Position numbers and translations under genes: made by a program. Positions 30,825-34,270 of a DNA stretch of 34,270 bases are shown here, piece after piece. How positions within the stretch are numbered: position 1 is the stretch's first letter; the number at the start of each line of letters is the position of its first letter. The notes beneath the pieces are model-generated. The model made no database searches, was not told where the DNA came from, and saw only the letters and a program-made list of their open reading frames with translations. Source of the stretch: Candidatus Poribacteria bacterium (GTDB lineage: Bacteria > Poribacteria > WGA-4E > WGA-3G); assembly GCA_003635185.1 (NCBI GenBank), contig PYJA01000101.1:1-34270 (forward strand). Direction: 5' to 3'.

Positions 30825-32261
30825 CTAACGTTCTCTGTCAGACACAAGCAGATCAAACGAATTGCTCTGCCATCCCCCTTCCATAACGATATTATCCTTC
30901 GTTTCGCGTAACCGCTTGACCATACGGTCTTTCATGCGGCGAAGCACGTGTTTGTACCCGAGATGTGTTGCAAGATTATGAAGTTCATGCGGGTCACTTT
31001 GCATATCGTAGAGTTCGTCTTCACTATATGGATTGTAGACGTATTTCCAAGAGTCAGTGCGCACCATCCGCACAGATGCAAGTGTTGGTTCGTATCCATG
31101 AAATTCAGCGAAAACGTCGTCGGGCCAATCTGCTACCGTTTCACCTTTGAGGATCGGCACAATAGACCTTCCGTCGAGATTGTCAGGCATTGATGCACCA
31201 CCGATTTCCAAGAATGTTGGCATAAGGTCAACAAGGTTCACAAATTCATCACAAGTTGTCCCAGGTGATGTCACCCCTGGCCATCGGACCACAAGTGGAA
31301 TGTGGTGTGTCTCCTCGTACATGTGAAAACCTTTGTTGAAAAGTCGGTGGCTGCCGAGCATATCGCCGTGGTCAGTTGAAAAGATGACGATAGTGTTTTC
31401 TGCTAAGCCGTTCTGTTCAAGGCAATCAATTATTCGTTTAACTTGGTCGTCAATGAAGGTGCAAAATCCCCAATACGCAGCGATGACTTTCTGCCAGTCG
31501 GGCCACGTCAAATGACTCGCGTTCCAGCGAAGCATCTCTTTCTGCTGAATAAGTGGTTTGTTGATGAACTGTTCATCATAGTTGCCCCAACGTTCAACAG
31601 AACCTGGGTCGTACATAGTATCGTAAGGTTCTGGCACAGCGTAAGGAAAATGCGGTCCGAAGAAATTAGCCGCAATCATGAAAGGTTGCTCGGAATTGGT
31701 ATATCCGTTGATTAATTCAATCGTTTTATCTGCAGTCCATGCCTCCATTGTACGTTCAACAGGAAGTGGAAGCCTGCCGTAGAACGGAGCCTCTCCCCCC
31801 CATTCCAAAGGTTGCACAGCATCACGGTCAATCCTAAAATCAATCCCATCGTCTCGGAGCCATTGATGCCATTCACTGTAAGGGTGCCACTTGTCATAAC
31901 CCCAGAACTCAGTATCGCCCTGTTTAGCAAGATGCCATTTACCAACACACGCCACGTTATATCCGGAGGCTTTCAATAGTTGCGGATATGCGGGTTTGTC
32001 GAGAATCTGATCTGCAAATACTGCATTAAAATTACCCATGTTTGAGAGCTGCCCGTGATTATGCGGATAAAGCCCTGTAAGTAATGAACCCCGTGCAGGC
32101 GAACAGAGTGCAATGGGTGTATACGCTTTTGTGAAACGCATACCTATTGCGGCGATATTATCCACCGCAGGCGTTTGGCAAACAGGAGCACCGTTGCAAC
32201 CTAATGAATCAAAACGTTGCTGATCGGTAAGTAGAAAAAGAATGTTAGGAGATTGTGACAT
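30825..32261 (-). CDS. Type I sulfatase (alkaline phosphatase superfamily)
   Basis: The 478-residue protein has the sulfatase fold. ILFLLTDQQRFDSLG near the start gives the first metal ligand Asp13. ALCSPARGSLLTGLYPHNHG contains the C-x-P-x-R signature with Cys53, which must be turned into formylglycine by a maturase encoded elsewhere. FSTDHGDMLGSH holds the second metal-binding Asp-His pair. No signal peptide is seen, unlike many exported sulfatases, so it may act on imported sulfated sugars. AAAGGGG precedes ATG 32261. The start lies 17 bases after the DUF123 gene, so the two are probably co-transcribed. The substrate cannot be told; choline-sulfatase-like and sugar-sulfatase branches are both possible. 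Confidence 0.88.
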   Translation of the reverse strand: MSQSPNILFLLTDQQRFDSLGCNGAPVCQTPAVDNIAAIGMRFTKAYTPIALCSPARGSLLTGLYPHNHGQLSNMGNFNAVFADQILDKPAYPQLLKASGYNVACVGKWHLAKQGDTEFWGYDKWHPYSEWHQWLRDDGIDFRIDRDAVQPLEWGGEAPFYGRLPLPVERTMEAWTADKTIELINGYTNSEQPFMIAANFFGPHFPYAVPEPYDTMYDPGSVERWGNYDEQFINKPLIQQKEMLRWNASHLTWPDWQKVIAAYWGFCTFIDDQVKRIIDCLEQNGLAENTIVIFSTDHGDMLGSHRLFNKGFHMYEETHHIPLVVRWPGVTSPGTTCDEFVNLVDLMPTFLEIGGASMPDNLDGRSIVPILKGETVADWPDDVFAEFHGYEPTLASVRMVRTDSWKYVYNPYSEDELYDMQSDPHELHNLATHLGYKHVLRRMKDRMVKRLRETKDNIVMEGGWQSNSFDLLVSDRER

Positions 32262-32278
32262 AGTGTCCCCTTTCTATG

Positions 32279-32872
32279 TTAAATTTCAGTATTGCTTGTG
32301 TAAGGTGAAAAGTTTTCTTGTATATTTTCTGCAATGGATGCCCACCATGTATCGTCTGCGTTAACACGTAAAATATGGGTATAGCGTGGTGCATCATTTG
32401 CGCCTAAACTTTTTTCTATTATCTGTGTCCCTGCGTTGTGTTCGAGAAACTCAGCAATTTTATTTTCCAACCGTTCGGAAGAACGAATTGCAATAACGTT
32501 GATAATCTTCGCTAATTCTAAATCCAGCATAAAATCTATGTTCCAGAACAATTTTTTGCCGTTTTTTGGCAGCGGATCGCGCGGTCCCAAACTGCATTTA
32601 CGAAATTGTTTTAACATTTCTTCTCTGATAGCGTGTGGCGGTTTGCCTTCACTTCGTGTTGCATGTCGTACAAGTCTACGTGCAAGTGAAGTTGCGCCCT
32701 TTTCTGAGAGCGCAGAACCGACATAAGTATAGTCACCTGCAGGCAATGAAATAAGTTTACCTTTCTTAAATCGTCCGAATTGTAATTCGATAGCTTCTTT
32801 AAGTCGAATTCGCAGGACATAAGTTCCTGCTTGCGAATTCTCTCCGATAATGAAGATTTTTGGAACTTTCAC
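32279..32872 (-). CDS. DUF123 / GIY-YIG-like protein
   Basis: The 197-residue protein contains GTYVLRIRLKEA, then LPAGDYTYVGSALSEKGATS with LARRLVRHATR, and LFWNIDFMLDL, the order and spacing of DUF123 proteins, which are distantly related to the GIY-YIG nuclease fold and often fused or linked to endonuclease III. The Tyr pairs and the Arg in this region correspond to the fold's conserved positions. C-terminal to it, about 50 residues (NAGTQIIEKSLGANDAPRYT) add to the common core. The start appears to be GTG 32872; no strong ribosome site is visible. A role in DNA repair or in handling nucleotides is suggested only by the family. Confidence 0.75.
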   Translation of the reverse strand: MKVPKIFIIGENSQAGTYVLRIRLKEAIELQFGRFKKGKLISLPAGDYTYVGSALSEKGATSLARRLVRHATRSEGKPPHAIREEMLKQFRKCSLGPRDPLPKNGKKLFWNIDFMLDLELAKIINVIAIRSSERLENKIAEFLEHNAGTQIIEKSLGANDAPRYTHILRVNADDTWWASIAENIQENFSPYTSNTEI

Positions 32873-32993
32873 TGTTTTACCATTTATGCTTGGGTGAGTT
32901 TTATCTTATGAAGTACATCTCCATTCACTGTGAGTATACCGTTTCTATCAGGATGAGTCAAGAAAAATAAGAGTACATCAGGGTTATTTAGTT

Positions 32994-34157
32994 TTAAAAA
33001 CACTCAGTTATCAGGTTAACTGCGAGTAAAGGTTTTGAAGCATAATATTTTATCTTATCCGCTATCCGTGTAACCCCAGCAAATCGCAATACGGCTAATG
33101 CTGCATTTCGCAAAGCCGCCATAACTTGTGGAATAGCACCACATCGGACAGGCGATGCGTCTTCTCCAAGTTGAGTATCGCGTATCCAATGAGACTTGTT
33201 CTCTATTGACCAATGCCCACGCCGTATTTCAAGTAAGCGTTCAGCAGATGCTGCTTCGGGTGTCAGACTTGTTATCCCATACTGAACTTTGGTTGTTTCT
33301 TCTCCTGTGTTCAGGTTTTTGTAAGTATAATGATGTTGGATGACTTGTGCTATCCCTGGCCAGTCCAGATGTTCGTTGAGACTTGTGCCTGCTTTGAGAC
33401 ACCTTGTCTCAAGTCTCCCATGTGATTTTTCAACTGTCTCATGAATGTGGATCGGTTCACCTAAAATAGGGTGTGTTGCCTCCTCAGAAAGTGTGTCAGG
33501 CACGCCTTGAAAGAGTTTTTGAATATCATCGTAAAGCTCAGGTTGGTTGTTTTTGACAGGAAGCACATAGTCTCCATTCCCCGCTATGATAGCGTGGCAG
33601 AAAGTTTTCTGTGTCAAAAGTGCGTCTGTTGTGATGACTTTCCCACTCACATCAAAGTTCTTGAGGATCTCTGTTGAGACCGGTATTTCGTTGGTTTTGT
33701 CACTGACACCTTGTTGTGTAAGGGTGACCCCTAACTCATGAGAAACAACGGAGAGTAAATGACTTATCGCCGCACCACATTTTTTGGAGGCACGCAGCGT
33801 TTTACCGTCTATAGCGACTACGTCAAAACACCCTTCTAAATCAGGCCGACTTTTACAAACGTCCTCTGCCCAGTTTGTAAAAACCTCTTCAACAACATCA
33901 GCTTTTAGCTCTCGCAGCACATTATGTATCGTTGCGGGACAAGGCGATGTCTTGTGTGTAAAACCGAGTGCTTGGACAAGGTCTGGTTGAGAGCGTGCCC
34001 AAGTTGCGGTGGGAGTATACCCTTTATGTCCAGACATAATACCAATAAGGACAAGTCCGAGGAGTGAGTGCAACGGGTGTCGTTTTCCTTTCTTCTTGCG
34101 CGGATCTTCTATTTCTGCTAATCTATCTAACAAGTGTCGAGAGTCTTTCTCTGGCAT
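32994..34157 (-). mobile_element. ISAs1-family transposase, apparently intact (387 aa)
   Basis: The protein starts with LAEIEDPRKKKGKRHPLHSL, typical of the DDE_Tnp_1-associated N-terminal domain of ISAs1 (H-repeat-like) transposases. The catalytic acids are visible: Asp in VVAIDGKTLR, Asp in VITTDALLTQ and Glu in RGHWSIENKSHW. Length is normal and no frameshift is seen, so it could be active. GAGGTGAAAA precedes ATG 34157. Just upstream, GCAGATATAGCGTG (34197-34210) pairs with 34217-34230 with one mismatch, perhaps part of the end or a control hairpin. I could not identify matching terminal repeats or a target duplication, so the exact ends of the element are open. Confidence 0.88.
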
Positions 34158-34196
34158 TTTTCACCTCAAAGGTAAGATTTTTTAAGGTGAAGTATA

Positions 34197-34230
34197 GCAG
34201 ATATAGCGTGAAAAATCACGTTATATCTGC
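34197..34230. repeat. Hairpin upstream of the transposase gene
   Basis: Arms of 14 bp (one mismatch) enclose AAAAAT. A smaller pair, TTCACCT (34160-34166) and AGGTGAA (34185-34191), brackets the ribosome-site region. Either could limit transposase expression or belong to the IS end. Confidence 0.5.
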
Positions 34231-34270
34231 ATATCCAAAAATATTAACGATTGTGATAAAAAACGAACAA

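Noticed and set aside
32900..32993. Terminal inverted repeat of the ISAs1 element on the left side
   Set aside because: I compared the region after the transposase stop with the region beyond 34157 and found no convincing matching ends.

Overview
The window looks like a piece of a bacterial genome of moderate GC with a large accessory metabolism. The gene mix suggests Candidatus Poribacteria or a similar sponge or marine associated heterotroph: several Gfo/Idh/MocA oxidoreductases, a CxPxR sulfatase, LamG and CBM9-like modules, NHL and TolB-like propellers, an oligogalacturonate-lyase-like protein, and many short palindromic repeats between genes. The taxonomic call is inference from gene content; no rRNA or tRNA gene was seen.

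Layout. Positions 1-1452 hold repeats, a broken LamG gene and a tiny membrane protein. Positions 1508-10278 carry a secreted CBM9-like protein, an SDR dehydrogenase, a HAL2-type phosphatase, an MDR dehydrogenase, a Gfo/Idh/MocA enzyme (minus strand), a ThDP-dependent enzyme and a phosphofructokinase with PPi-type residues. Positions 10356-15520 hold a second Gfo/Idh/MocA gene, a MazF-type toxin-antitoxin pair with a clear promoter, a two-gene operon of a third Gfo/Idh/MocA enzyme with a probable selenocysteine protein of the GrdB/PrdB family, and a D-2-hydroxyacid dehydrogenase. Positions 15534-18526 are rich in nested miniature inverted-repeat elements around a hypothetical membrane protein and a 6PGDH-like dehydrogenase. 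Positions 18528-20308 hold an NHL protein followed by a His-rich NicO-type metal transporter. Positions 21259-23965 hold a TPR membrane protein, a PL22-like propeller and a methyltransferase. Positions 23975-30608 carry three large von Willebrand factor A proteins on the minus strand; the middle one looks like a fusion of the flanking two types. Positions 30825-34157 hold a sulfatase, a DUF123/GIY-YIG-like protein and a complete ISAs1-family transposase.

The dehydrogenases, lyase-like propeller, sulfatase and CBM9 protein are consistent with breakdown of complex, possibly sulfated or uronic-acid-rich glycans, but no single pathway can be reconstructed. The most notable item is the in-frame UGA at 12354-12356: it splits one family-typical protein into two ORFs exactly at the UxxC redox motif. 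The second is the vWA cluster with its domain fusion. The third is a set of related miniature elements of about 160 bp, sometimes nested, that fill the intergenic regions.
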